A DNA stretch of 15,611 nucleotides from Bacillota bacterium (GCA_023412845.1 JAEZRH010000101.1:1-15611), one strand, 5' to 3'. Positions 1 through 6,371 are shown, counted from the first letter of the stretch. The notes: generated by a model not told the origin, from the letters alone. Translations and numbers: made by a program.

Positions 1-678
1 ATGGTTGATTTCAGCGGCGTTGCTTCCGCGCCGGTGTTTGCCCTGCCGAATTTTCAATTAGCAAAATTCAACTGGAATGCAGTTTCGATCATTCTCCCGG
101 CAACCGTGGTCGTCGTTTCCGAACATATCGGACACCAGATCGTTACCGGCAAGATCATCGGACGGGATATTATAAAAGACCCGGGTTTGCACCGCACCCT
201 GTTGGGTGACGGTATCTCCACCATGCTTTCCGGTATGGTCGGTTCCGTCCCCACCACCACCTATGGCGAAAACATCGGTGTCATGGCCATGACGGGCGTT
301 TACAGCGTGTGGGTCATCGGCGGCGCGGCGGTCATCTCCATCGCCATATCCTTCTTCGGCAAGGTCTCCGCGGTCATTCAGGCCATCCCCGGCCCGGTCA
401 TGGGCGGCGTCAGTTTCCTGCTCTACGGCATGATCGCTGCCTCCGGGATCCGCCTTCTGGTGGAACAGAAGGTGGATTACGGCCGTTCCCGCAATCTTGC
501 CATGACCAGCATCGTGCTGGTCACGGGACTTTCCGGCGCGTTTGTAAATATCGGCCAGGTGAAGCTGACGGGCATGGCGCTCGGCGCCGTTGTAGCCATG
601 CTGCTCGGCGTGATTTTCTGGATCATCGACAAAGCGCACGTCGCGAACGACTATGGGGAAGAAGCTGCCCGGAACTGA
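1..678 (+). CDS. uraA: Uracil permease, NCS2 family (C-terminal part, cut by window start)
   Basis: This is the C-terminal half of a nucleobase:cation symporter-2 protein that imports uracil through the cytoplasmic membrane. The visible 225 residues contain the UraA core: SEHIGHQIVTG at residues 40-50, whose Glu41 and His45 match the uracil-binding Glu and His of the family, and TTTYGENIGVMAMT at 86-99, whose Glu90 matches the second substrate-binding Glu. Several hydrophobic membrane segments follow, then a short charged tail. Family members have about 420-450 residues, so roughly 200 N-terminal residues lie outside the window. The ATG at base 1 is therefore an internal Met codon and not the start. 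The gene is followed by a short spacer and the transketolase promoter, so it probably ends its own unit. The UraA assignment over a xanthine permease rests on the close match of the GENIGV region. Confidence 0.93.
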   Translation: MVDFSGVASAPVFALPNFQLAKFNWNAVSIILPATVVVVSEHIGHQIVTGKIIGRDIIKDPGLHRTLLGDGISTMLSGMVGSVPTTTYGENIGVMAMTGVYSVWVIGGAAVISIAISFFGKVSAVIQAIPGPVMGGVSFLLYGMIAASGIRLLVEQKVDYGRSRNLAMTSIVLVTGLSGAFVNIGQVKLTGMALGAVVAMLLGVIFWIIDKAHVANDYGEEAARN

Positions 679-717
679 GCGGCTTTTCTGCCGCGGGAAG
701 AACTAAATTTCCTTTTT
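679..717 (+). terminator. Possible weak terminator after uraA
   Basis: GCGGC (679-683) can pair with GCCGC (690-694) directly after the uraA stop. A second weak pairing, GGAA (696-699) with TTCC (709-712), is followed by five T residues (713-717). Both stems are short, so termination here is only a possibility. Confidence 0.35.
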
Positions 718-722
718 GTGGC

Positions 723-750
723 TTGAATTTCGACGGCAGGAGCCTATAAT
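723..750 (+). promoter_or_regulatory. Sigma-A promoter of the transketolase operon
   Basis: TTGAAT at 723-728 and TATAAT at 745-750 are separated by 16 bases. The -10 box is perfect and the -35 box matches four of six consensus positions. Transcription would begin near 757, about 30 bases before the start codon at 787. Confidence 0.75.
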
Positions 751-786
751 AGCAATGAAACCATTTGAAAAATTTGGGAGGCTGTC

Positions 787-1632
787 ATGAAAAAAGAGGA
801 GAAAAGAGCCTTGCAGATCGCCGCATGCAAGATACGCATCGGCGCTATTGAAGGCGTCTACTGTGCCAAATCCGGCCATCCGGGCGGTTCGCTTTCGGCC
901 GCCGACATCTTTGCGTATCTGTATTTCCATGAGATGAAGGCGGACCCTGCCGACCCGAAAAACGCCGACCGGGACCGCTTTGTCCTGTCGAAGGGCCATA
1001 CCTGCCCGGGACTGTATGCCGCGCTGGCTCTGAAGGGCTTTTTCCCGTGGGACGAGCTGAAAAAGCTCCGTCACATCGGTGCGATGCTCCAGGGCCATCC
1101 GGATATGAAAGGGACTCCCGGCATCGACATGAGCACCGGCTCGCTCGGGCAGGGCGTATCCGCCGCGTGCGGCATGGCTCTCGCGGCAAAACTGGACGGT
1201 AAAACCTACCGTGTTTACAGCGTGCTCGGCGACGGCGAAATTGAGGAAGGCCAGGTCTGGGAGGCCGCCATGTTTGCCGCTCATCATAAGCTGGACAATC
1301 TCTGCCTTGTGGTCGATTGCAACGGACTGCAGATAGACGGTCCCGTTGCGGAAATCGGCGGCCCCGAGCCGGTGGATGAAAAGTTCCGCGCTTTCGGGTT
1401 CGACGTACAGACGATAGACGGTCACGATTTCGATGCGATCGACGCGGCTTTCGCCCATGCGAAAACGGTCAGGGGAAAACCGAGCGTGATTGTGGCCAGA
1501 ACCGTCAAGGGCAAGGGTGTGTCCTTTATGGAAAATCAGGTCGGCTGGCACGGAAAAGCCCCGAACGATGAACAGTACAAAACGGCGATGGAAGAATTGC
1601 AGAAGACTTTGGCAGAACGGGAGGCGGAGTAA
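787..1632 (+). CDS. Transketolase, N-terminal (thiamine diphosphate-binding) subunit
   Basis: This 281-residue protein is the first half of a split transketolase, which moves two-carbon ketol units between sugar phosphates in the non-oxidative pentose phosphate pathway. It carries SGHPGGSLSAAD at residues 29-40 and LSKGH at 67-71, the conserved His motifs of the family. The thiamine diphosphate motif starts at GDG 148-150 (GDGEIEEGQVWEA) and ends at Asn179. The length is normal for the split form found in many Clostridia and Archaea; full-length enzymes have over 600 residues. The start is supported by GGGAGG at 776-781, five bases upstream. The partner subunit begins at the base right after this stop codon, so the two are translated together and form one enzyme. 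Confidence 0.95.
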   Translation: MKKEEKRALQIAACKIRIGAIEGVYCAKSGHPGGSLSAADIFAYLYFHEMKADPADPKNADRDRFVLSKGHTCPGLYAALALKGFFPWDELKKLRHIGAMLQGHPDMKGTPGIDMSTGSLGQGVSAACGMALAAKLDGKTYRVYSVLGDGEIEEGQVWEAAMFAAHHKLDNLCLVVDCNGLQIDGPVAEIGGPEPVDEKFRAFGFDVQTIDGHDFDAIDAAFAHAKTVRGKPSVIVARTVKGKGVSFMENQVGWHGKAPNDEQYKTAMEELQKTLAEREAE

Positions 1633-2577
1633 ATGTCTGAGACTGTAAAAAAAGCGACCCGTGAAAGCTACGGCCTTGCGCTTGTGGAACTGGGGGAGGA
1701 AAACCCGGATATCGTCGTTCTCGACGCCGATCTGGCGGAAGCGACGAAGAGCGGCTTTTTCAAGGAAAAATTTCCGGAGCGGTTTGTGGACTGCGGTATT
1801 GCGGAGTGCAACATGATCGGCGTTGCGGCCGGTCTTGCCACCTGCGGCAAGATCCCGTTCGCGAGTTCGTTCGCCATGTTCGCGGCGGGCCGCGCATTTG
1901 AGCAGGTCCGCAATTCCGTCGGCTACCCGCATCTGAACGTGAAGATCGCCGGCTCCCACGCCGGCATCTCGGTCGGGGAAGACGGCGCGACCCATCAGTG
2001 CCTTGAGGACCTCGCGCTGATGCGGTCCATCCCCGGCATGGTGGTGCTGAATCCCGCCGACCATTATGAAATGAAGGCTGCAGTCAAAGCGGCCGCCGAA
2101 TATAAAGGACCCGTATATATCCGTCTCGGGCGCCTGGCGGTGGAAAGCTTCAACAACTCCGACGATTATAAGTTCGAAATCGGCAAGGGCGTCACCCTGC
2201 GCGGCGGCAAGGACATTACGGTTATCGCCACGGGACTGATGGTTTCCAGAGCCCTGGAAGCCGTTCGTCAGCTCGAAAAAGAGGGCGTGGACGCGAGGCT
2301 GGTCAATCTCCACACCTTAAAGCCGATCGACCGGGAGATCATCGTCAAAGCGGCGAAAGAGACCGGAAGAATCGTAACCGTCGAGGAACACAACGTCATC
2401 GGCGGATTGGGTGACGCCGTGGCCGGCGTCCTCTGCGAAGAATATCCCGTTCCGCTGGTCAAAATCGGAGTCAACGACGTATTCGGTCATTCCGGCCCCG
2501 CGGCGGATCTGCTGGACCAGTACGGTCTGAACGCTTCCCATATTGCGCAGACGGTCAGAGATATCCTGAAAAAATAA
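1633..2577 (+). CDS. Transketolase, C-terminal (pyrimidine-binding) subunit
   Basis: This 314-residue protein is the second half of the split transketolase. It holds the pyrimidine-binding domain and the C-terminal domain. GIAECNM at residues 55-61 contains Glu58, the glutamate that activates the thiamine diphosphate cofactor. GEDGATHQ at 115-122 is the conserved substrate/cofactor loop with His121. The C-terminal domain, about residues 190-310, has the expected VEEHNVIGGLGDAV segment. The ATG follows the TAA of the first subunit with no spacer, and its ribosome binding site (GGGAGGCGGAG, 1619-1629) lies inside the end of that gene, which indicates translational coupling and equal supply of both subunits. 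A 1-deoxyxylulose-5-phosphate synthase is less likely because that enzyme is a single chain. Confidence 0.95.
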   Translation: MSETVKKATRESYGLALVELGEENPDIVVLDADLAEATKSGFFKEKFPERFVDCGIAECNMIGVAAGLATCGKIPFASSFAMFAAGRAFEQVRNSVGYPHLNVKIAGSHAGISVGEDGATHQCLEDLALMRSIPGMVVLNPADHYEMKAAVKAAAEYKGPVYIRLGRLAVESFNNSDDYKFEIGKGVTLRGGKDITVIATGLMVSRALEAVRQLEKEGVDARLVNLHTLKPIDREIIVKAAKETGRIVTVEEHNVIGGLGDAVAGVLCEEYPVPLVKIGVNDVFGHSGPAADLLDQYGLNASHIAQTVRDILKK

Positions 2578-2586
2578 AAGGACAAT

Positions 2587-2602
2587 CGCGCGGCAAAGCG
2601 CG
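2587..2602 (+). other. Small GC-rich hairpin after transketolase
   Basis: CGCGC (2587-2591) pairs with GCGCG (2598-2602) around a six-base loop. It lies between the stop codon and the terminator and has no T-tract. It may protect the 3' end of the message; the role is not known. Confidence 0.4.
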
Positions 2603-2612
2603 CAGACATTTG

Positions 2613-2647
2613 AAAAGACCGCAGGTTCTGTTTCCTGCGGCCTTTTA
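2613..2647 (+). terminator. Intrinsic terminator of the transketolase operon
   Basis: CCGCAGG (2619-2625) pairs with CCTGCGG (2634-2640) around an eight-base loop. The flanking AAAAG and CTTTT extend the stem after one A-C mismatch and give the T-tract. The A/T flanks would let it work on both strands. The open frame of the next gene reaches back to an ATG that overlaps this element, which argues against that ATG as its start. Confidence 0.85.
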
Positions 2648-2688
2648 TGCATATTGGGATTTATTCGTTCCGGAAGGAGGGGAAGCGG

Positions 2689-3708
2689 ATGACAGGCGGC
2701 CGTCAAAAACTCAAGGCGCTTGTTCTGTATGAGATCCTGAAACGGGAGACCGACGAGGAACATCCTCTTACGGGTACGGAACTGTGCCGCATGCTGCAGC
2801 ACCGCGGATACCCCTGCGGCAGGAAGGCCCTTTACGGTGAGGTAGCCGCCTTAAAGGAATACGGCGCGGATATCCTCTATGTCCGGCAGCCGAGGGCGGG
2901 CTTTTTTCTGGCCGGGAGGGAGTTTGAGGTGCCGGAGGTCCGTCTGCTGTCGGACGCCGTCCTCGCCGCTCCGTTTATCACCCGGCGCAAGACGGAGGAG
3001 CTGACCGCAAAGCTCCGCGGCCTTTTGAGCCGGGCGCAGTCCGCGCAGATCAACGTTCCGTTGCCGGAGGAAAGCGGAGTCAAATTCGAAAATGAAGAAA
3101 TCTATTATGCGATCGACGCAATCAGCCGGGCGATCCTGCAGAAGAAAAAGATTTCATTCGTTTATTACCACAGCGTTTTTTCCGGGGGGCATATCGGACG
3201 GAACGAAGGCAGAACATTTGTTGTAAGCCCTTATGCGCTCATCTGGAACGCGGACCGCTATTATCTTGCGGGAAATTATGAAAAATACGAAAGCGTCGGC
3301 GTGTTCCGCCTGGACCGCATGAGACGTACGGAGGTGCTCGGCGAAAATTGCCGGCCGTTTGAGGAGGTTAGCGACTACCGGGGCAGCTTCGACGCGGCGG
3401 ATTTTGCCCGCCGTACCTTTGGGATGTACCACGGGGAAAAGCAGAAGGTGGTGCTGCGCTGTTCGTCGGACCTTCTGGAGGCGGTCCTCGACAAATTTGG
3501 GAACGATGTTCCGCTGGAACATTCTCCGGACGGTTCGTTTACCGTAAGCGCCGAAGTCTATGCCGGCGAGGGGCTGATCGAATGGGTGCTCCGGTACGGG
3601 GGGCGTGTGACCGTTCTGTCGCCGGAACCCCTGCGCGAAGAGATCGTCCGCCGAATTCGCGAGCTGTGCGCGGCGTACGGCCTCAGTGAAAAAATACGTG
3701 ATCCATAA
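2689..3708 (+). CDS. WYL-domain transcriptional regulator (YafY-type)
   Basis: This 339-residue protein has the three-part layout of WYL regulators. An N-terminal winged helix-turn-helix, about residues 5-75, would bind DNA. A WYL ligand-sensing domain follows at about 135-215, with VSPYALIWNADRYYLAG at residues 179-195. A C-terminal WCX-like domain runs from about 250 to the end. Such proteins respond to small ligands or nucleic acids; the ligand here is not known. The frame is open from an ATG at 2647, but that ATG overlaps the transketolase terminator and lacks a ribosome binding site. AAGGAGGGG at 2674-2682 sits correctly before the ATG at 2689, so that start is chosen. The last 26 bases overlap the end of mntP on the other strand. 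No clear promoter or own terminator is visible. Confidence 0.88.
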   Translation: MTGGRQKLKALVLYEILKRETDEEHPLTGTELCRMLQHRGYPCGRKALYGEVAALKEYGADILYVRQPRAGFFLAGREFEVPEVRLLSDAVLAAPFITRRKTEELTAKLRGLLSRAQSAQINVPLPEESGVKFENEEIYYAIDAISRAILQKKKISFVYYHSVFSGGHIGRNEGRTFVVSPYALIWNADRYYLAGNYEKYESVGVFRLDRMRRTEVLGENCRPFEEVSDYRGSFDAADFARRTFGMYHGEKQKVVLRCSSDLLEAVLDKFGNDVPLEHSPDGSFTVSAEVYAGEGLIEWVLRYGGRVTVLSPEPLREEIVRRIRELCAAYGLSEKIRDP

Positions 3709-4270
3709 AAATTTTGATGCCGATCACAATTAAAACGATCCCCCCGACCGTTTCGGCGTGTTCGGCGATAATCAGGCCGAACTGCCTGCCGATGTAGACG
3801 CCGGCAAAACAGATGACGAAAGTGATGAGCCCGATGGTCAGTACGGAAACGGCCATCAGGGTTGCCGTGGAAGCGCCGACCGCGGAGGGGAGAATGATGC
3901 CCGTCGCAAGCGCGTCGATACTGGTAGCCACGGCCAGGGTGAGCATCTTTTTGACCGGAAGATCGTCCTGCAGGCTGCAGCAGGCCCCTTCTTTGATCTT
4001 TTTGCGCGATTCGCGTATCATATCGATTCCGATGTAACCCAGCAGGATCAGGGCCACCCAATGATCGACCGCTGAAATGATGTTTTCCCCCGCCTTGCCG
4101 ATCAGCCAGCCTGCAAGGGGCATAATCAGCTGGAAAAAGCCGAAGCAGGCGGCAAGCTTCAGTGCGAAGCGAACGGTGACCTTCCGGGTGCAGGCTCCAT
4201 TGGTGATACTGACGGCGAAAGCGTCCATGGCGAGGCCCACGGCGATTCCGCACAGAGAAACGTAATCCAT
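3683..4270 (-). CDS. mntP: Manganese efflux pump MntP
   Basis: This 195-residue integral membrane protein matches the MntP (YebN) family, which exports excess manganese from the cytoplasm. It has about six hydrophobic segments in two related halves. Each half carries the family's conserved Asp motif: AMDAFAVS with Asp16, and ATSIDALATG with Asp119, both inside membrane helices. The length is typical (about 185-195). GGAGG at 4277-4281 lies six bases before the ATG. A strong sigma-A promoter lies directly upstream and leaves a 5' leader of only about 30 bases. That is too short for the yybP-ykoY manganese riboswitch that often precedes such genes, so control would have to be at the promoter. 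Its 3' end overlaps the convergent WYL gene by 26 bases. Confidence 0.9.
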   Translation of the reverse strand: MDYVSLCGIAVGLAMDAFAVSITNGACTRKVTVRFALKLAACFGFFQLIMPLAGWLIGKAGENIISAVDHWVALILLGYIGIDMIRESRKKIKEGACCSLQDDLPVKKMLTLAVATSIDALATGIILPSAVGASTATLMAVSVLTIGLITFVICFAGVYIGRQFGLIIAEHAETVGGIVLIVIGIKIFMDHVFFH

Positions 4271-4305
4271 CCGTTTCCTCCGATTCTAAAAAGAGATTTA
4301 TAACA

Positions 4306-4334
4306 ATCATAACGGGGTCACGCGCGAATGTCAA
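4306..4334 (-). promoter_or_regulatory. Sigma-A promoter of mntP
   Basis: On the minus strand, TTGACA (4334-4329) and TATGAT (4311-4306) are separated by 17 bases. The -35 box is perfect and the -10 box has five of six consensus bases. The predicted start near 4299 gives a short leader before the mntP ATG at 4270. Confidence 0.82.
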
Positions 4335-4351
4335 CGCCTGCGCGGTATAAT

Positions 4352-4389
4352 GCGAAGAGAACCGGCGGATAAAAGCCGGTTCTCTTCGC
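4352..4389 (-). terminator. 15-bp perfect hairpin between the 53-residue gene and mntP
   Basis: The arm GCGAAGAGAACCGGC (4352-4366) pairs without mismatch with 4375-4389 around an eight-base loop. It begins nine bases past the stop of the minus-strand small gene and ends before the mntP promoter, so it is best read as that gene's terminator. The base run after it on the minus strand (ATTATACC) is only partly T-rich, so termination may be incomplete. On the plus strand it is followed by TTTA. Confidence 0.6.
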
Positions 4390-4397
4390 TTTACATG

Positions 4398-4559
4398 TTA
4401 TTGCTGGTGTTCTTCGGACCACCGGCGCGCTTCCATAACGTGGGAGTCGTCCGGCTTTGCAACGCCCGTCGCGTCGTAACGGTCGTCCGGCGCGGTGATT
4501 ACGGTGGATAACCTTCCGCGGTCCTTCCGCGGTTCCTGACGTTTTTCGTTTTCTTTCAT
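4398..4559 (-). CDS. Small hypothetical protein, 53 residues
   Basis: This short reading frame encodes a 53-residue, very charged soluble protein with no membrane segment and no Cys. The N-terminal third is basic (KENEKRQEPRKDRGR), and the C-terminal part is acidic to mixed, ending SHVMEARRWSEEHQQ. GGGGTGAT just upstream of the ATG is a fair ribosome binding site, and a 15-bp hairpin follows the stop, so it has the borders of a real gene. The tail pattern (V..A..W...) reminds me of small clostridial proteins of the DUF3787 type, but I cannot establish that from the sequence. It is divergent from hisH and upstream of mntP in the same direction. No convincing promoter was found for it. Function unknown. 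Confidence 0.65.
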   Translation of the reverse strand: MKENEKRQEPRKDRGRLSTVITAPDDRYDATGVAKPDDSHVMEARRWSEEHQQ

Positions 4560-4614
4560 ACCATCACCCCGCGGTTAGCTTGCCGCGCCGAAAACAAAAA
4601 ATACGAAACCACGT

Positions 4615-4643
4615 TTGCTATTTTCACAGTTTCATGATATAAT
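4615..4643 (+). promoter_or_regulatory. Sigma-A promoter of hisH-hisF
   Basis: TTGCTA at 4615-4620 and a perfect TATAAT at 4638-4643 are separated by 17 bases, with TG at 4635-4636 giving an extended -10. Transcription would start near 4650, about 24 bases before the hisH ATG. This leaves no room for a T-box or histidine leader peptide. Confidence 0.8.
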
Positions 4644-4673
4644 ATGGTAAATTGTGAAAGCGGAGGGATACGA

Positions 4674-5285
4674 ATGATCGCCGTACTGGACTACGGAGCC
4701 GGAAACCTGCAGAGCGTGCTGAAAGCACTGCATTTTCTTAGCTGCGAAGCCGCCGTTACAAACGACCCCGCCCGGCTGGAAAATGCTTCCGCCGCCATCC
4801 TGCCCGGCGTCGGAGCTTTCGGCGACGCGATGGCCAGCCTGGAGCGGTCGGGCCTTGTGCAGCCGGTGCTTGATTTCATCCATACCGGAAAACCTTTTCT
4901 CGGCATCTGCCTCGGCCTGCAGCTGCTGTTTGAGGGCAGCGAGGAAGCCCCGGGAGTTCCCGGCCTCGGCGTTCTGAAAGGCAAAATTCACCGCATCCCC
5001 AGCGCCCCCGGCCTGAAAATACCGCATATCGGCTGGAACAGCCTGGATCTTCAGGCCCCGTCCGGTTTGTTTGCCGGCTTGGAAGAGCATCCTTACGTTT
5101 ATTTCGTGCATTCTTATTATCTGAAAGCGGCCGACCGGCAGGACGTCACCGCAACGGCGGAATACGGCGTCACGGTCGACGCTTCGGTTCAGCGCGGGAA
5201 TCTTTTCGCCACGCAGTTCCATCCCGAGAAGAGCGGAAAGACCGGCCTGAAAATGCTCCGTAATTTCGCGGACAGCATCCGCTGA
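4674..5285 (+). CDS. hisH: Imidazole glycerol phosphate synthase, glutaminase subunit HisH
   Basis: This 203-residue protein is the class I glutamine amidotransferase that releases ammonia from glutamine and passes it to HisF in histidine synthesis. The catalytic triad is visible: Cys79 in [10 protein letters not shown], and His183 and Glu185 in [18 protein letters not shown] at residues 44-50 is the conserved oxyanion-strand region. The length is normal for the family. The frame is open from an ATG at 4644, but that codon overlaps the -10 box. GGAGGG at 4662-4667, six bases before the ATG at 4674, fixes the start, and the protein then begins [11 protein letters not shown] like its relatives. 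hisF follows after 17 bases, and the two form one heterodimeric enzyme. Confidence 0.96.
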   Translation: MIAVLDYGAGNLQSVLKALHFLSCEAAVTNDPARLENASAAILPGVGAFGDAMASLERSGLVQPVLDFIHTGKPFLGICLGLQLLFEGSEEAPGVPGLGVLKGKIHRIPSAPGLKIPHIGWNSLDLQAPSGLFAGLEEHPYVYFVHSYYLKAADRQDVTATAEYGVTVDASVQRGNLFATQFHPEKSGKTGLKMLRNFADSIR

Positions 5286-5302
5286 ACGGGAGGGATTTTC
5301 AT

Positions 5303-6061
5303 ATGTATGCCAAAAGGATCATCCCCTGTCTTGACGTCGAGAACGGCAGAGTCGTCAAGGGCACTTCCTTTGTTCATCTGAGGGATGCGGGCGACCCGGT
5401 TCAGGCGGCTGAGGAATACGACCGCCAGGGAGCGGACGAGCTGGTGTTTCTTGACATCACCGCTTCCGCGCAGGCCCGCGGCATCATGATCGACATGGTG
5501 CGGCGCGTGGCCGACAGAATCTTTATCCCGTTCACGGTGGGCGGTGGCATCCGCACCGTACAGGATTTCACAGAGCTTCTGCGCGCGGGGGCCGACAAGG
5601 TATCCGTCAATTCCGCGGCGCTGAAGAAGCCGGAGCTGATTACGGAGGCTGCCGAAAAGTTCGGCAGCCAGTGCGTGGTCTGCGCCATCGACGCCAAGCG
5701 TCTTCCCGGCGGCGGGTGGACGGTCTACCTGAACGGCGGCCGGGTGGACACCGGCCGGGACGCCGTTGCGTGGGCGAAAGAGGCCGAGCGCCTCGGCGCA
5801 GGCGAAATTCTGCTGACGAGCATGGACTGCGACGGCGTCAAAAACGGATACGATCTCGAACTGACGGCTGCGGTGTCGCAGGACGTCTCCATCCCGGTGA
5901 TCGCGTCCGGCGGGGCCGGAAAGCCGGAGCATTTTTACGACGCGTTCCAAGTCGGGAAAGCGGACGCGGTCCTTGCCGCATCCCTGTTCCACTTCGGAGA
6001 GATCACCATTCCGGAACTGAAGAGTTATCTTGCCGGGAAGGGCGTCCCGGTACGGCAGTAG
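5303..6061 (+). CDS. hisF: Imidazole glycerol phosphate synthase, cyclase subunit HisF
   Basis: This 252-residue TIM-barrel enzyme joins ammonia from HisH to PRFAR, giving imidazole glycerol phosphate for histidine and AICAR for purine synthesis. Both catalytic aspartates are at the standard positions: Asp11 in [10 protein letters not shown] and Asp130 in VVCAIDAK. The phosphate-binding loops TVGGGIR (78-84) and [10 protein letters not shown] are intact. Length is typical (about 250-258). GGGAGGG at 5288-5294 supports the start. The pair hisH-hisF is transcribed from its own promoter, and hisI, hisA, hisB or other his genes are not present on either side. The rest of the pathway must be elsewhere if the enzyme has its usual role. 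Confidence 0.96.
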   Translation: MYAKRIIPCLDVENGRVVKGTSFVHLRDAGDPVQAAEEYDRQGADELVFLDITASAQARGIMIDMVRRVADRIFIPFTVGGGIRTVQDFTELLRAGADKVSVNSAALKKPELITEAAEKFGSQCVVCAIDAKRLPGGGWTVYLNGGRVDTGRDAVAWAKEAERLGAGEILLTSMDCDGVKNGYDLELTAAVSQDVSIPVIASGGAGKPEHFYDAFQVGKADAVLAASLFHFGEITIPELKSYLAGKGVPVRQ

Positions 6062-6159
6062 CGGCGTGCCGCGGGCAGGCTGAGCCTGCGTGTAAGCCCC
6101 GCCGCGGGGTAAGGTCGCCCGACCGTTGATGCAGCGTTTACGCTGCGCCGGGAATTCCC
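6061..6159. repeat. Cluster of six short palindromes after hisF
   Basis: Six inverted repeats follow one another at the end of hisF: GCGGC/GCCGC-type pairing at 6061-6072, GCAGGC/GCCTGC at 6075-6089, CCCCG/CGGGG at 6097-6109, GGTC/GACC at 6113-6124, GCAGCG/CGCTGC at 6131-6146, and the perfect palindrome GGGAATTCCC at 6150-6159. None has a T-tract, so this is not a classical terminator. It may be a REP-like intergenic element or a folded 3' end that protects the hisHF message. Confidence 0.6.
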
Positions 6160-6169
6160 AATTCTGATT

Positions 6170-6199
6170 TTGACAAGCATTGCCGCAGCGTCATATTAT
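6170..6199 (+). promoter_or_regulatory. Sigma-A promoter of the Cys-rich peptide unit
   Basis: A perfect TTGACA at 6170-6175 and TATTAT at 6194-6199 are separated by 18 bases. The predicted transcription start is near 6206, giving a leader of about 27 bases before the ATG at 6233 and a transcript of about 165 bases to the terminator at 6338-6371. Confidence 0.78.
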
Positions 6200-6232
6200 G
6201 GTAGCACTTTCGTTGCAAGGTGGTGAATCAGA

Positions 6233-6328
6233 ATGTGGGGATGCGGTAGATGGAACCGCTGCGGCTGGAGCCGCTGCGGTTGGGGACGCTGCGGCCGGCG
6301 CAGATGCCGCGGCTGGCGTTGCTGGTAA
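6233..6328 (+). CDS. Cys/Arg/Gly/Trp-rich micropeptide, 31 residues, unknown function
   Basis: This frame encodes 31 residues, of which 28 are Arg (9), Gly (7), Cys (6) or Trp (6); the rest are Met1, Asn8 and Ser13. There is no acidic residue, no Lys and no aliphatic residue. Cys lies at positions 4, 10, 15, 20, 25 and 30, so the last five are spaced exactly five apart, within repeats of the type RCGWx. AAGGTGGTGA at 6217-6226 matches the ideal Shine-Dalgarno in nine of ten bases and ends six bases before the ATG. A sigma-A promoter and a strong terminator enclose the frame tightly, and the stop lies nine bases before the terminator stem. No signal peptide, leader or maturation enzyme is nearby. 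It could bind metal or nucleic acid, be a spore or coat peptide, or the RNA itself could be the product. I do not recognise the family. Confidence 0.72.
   Translation: MWGCGRWNRCGWSRCGWGRCGRRRCRGWRCW
6257..6301 (+). repeat. Three tandem 15-bp units inside the micropeptide gene
   Basis: CGCTGCGGCTGGAGC (6257-6271), CGCTGCGGTTGGGGA (6272-6286) and CGCTGCGGCCGGCGC (6287-6301) share the first eight bases and encode Arg-Cys-Gly plus two variable residues. A degraded fourth unit follows at 6302-6316. The unit length is a multiple of three, so the repeat keeps the reading frame and produces the five-residue Cys spacing. Confidence 0.85.
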
Positions 6329-6337
6329 CTCTTTTTC

Positions 6338-6371
6338 GCGCCTGCTTTAAAAAGCAGGCGCTTTTCTTTTT
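6338..6371 (+). terminator. Strong intrinsic terminator of the micropeptide unit
   Basis: GCGCCTGCTT (6338-6347) pairs with AAGCAGGCGC (6352-6361) around a four-base loop, giving a 10-bp stem. It is followed by TTTTCTTTTT (6362-6371). It isolates the short transcript from dacF downstream. Confidence 0.93.

Noticed and set aside
703..2313. A 536-codon open frame on the minus strand opposite the transketolase genes.
   Set aside because: It lies across two certain genes, shows no domain, and is explained by the GC-rich codon use of the real genes.
4271..4299. A manganese (yybP-ykoY) riboswitch in front of mntP.
   Set aside because: The leader from the predicted start to the ATG is only about 30 bases, too short for this riboswitch.
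4644..4673. An upstream ATG for hisH that would add ten residues.
   Set aside because: It adjoins the -10 box and would lie before the transcription start; the ATG at 4674 has a proper ribosome binding site.
6257..6316. The tandem repeats as a CRISPR array.
   Set aside because: Units are 15 bases, directly adjacent and without spacers, and they are in frame with a peptide.
6233..6328. The micropeptide as the six-Cys SCIFF precursor of the ranthipeptides.
   Set aside because: SCIFF precursors are longer, have a leader with Lys and Ser/Thr-rich content, and sit next to a radical SAM maturase; none of this is present.
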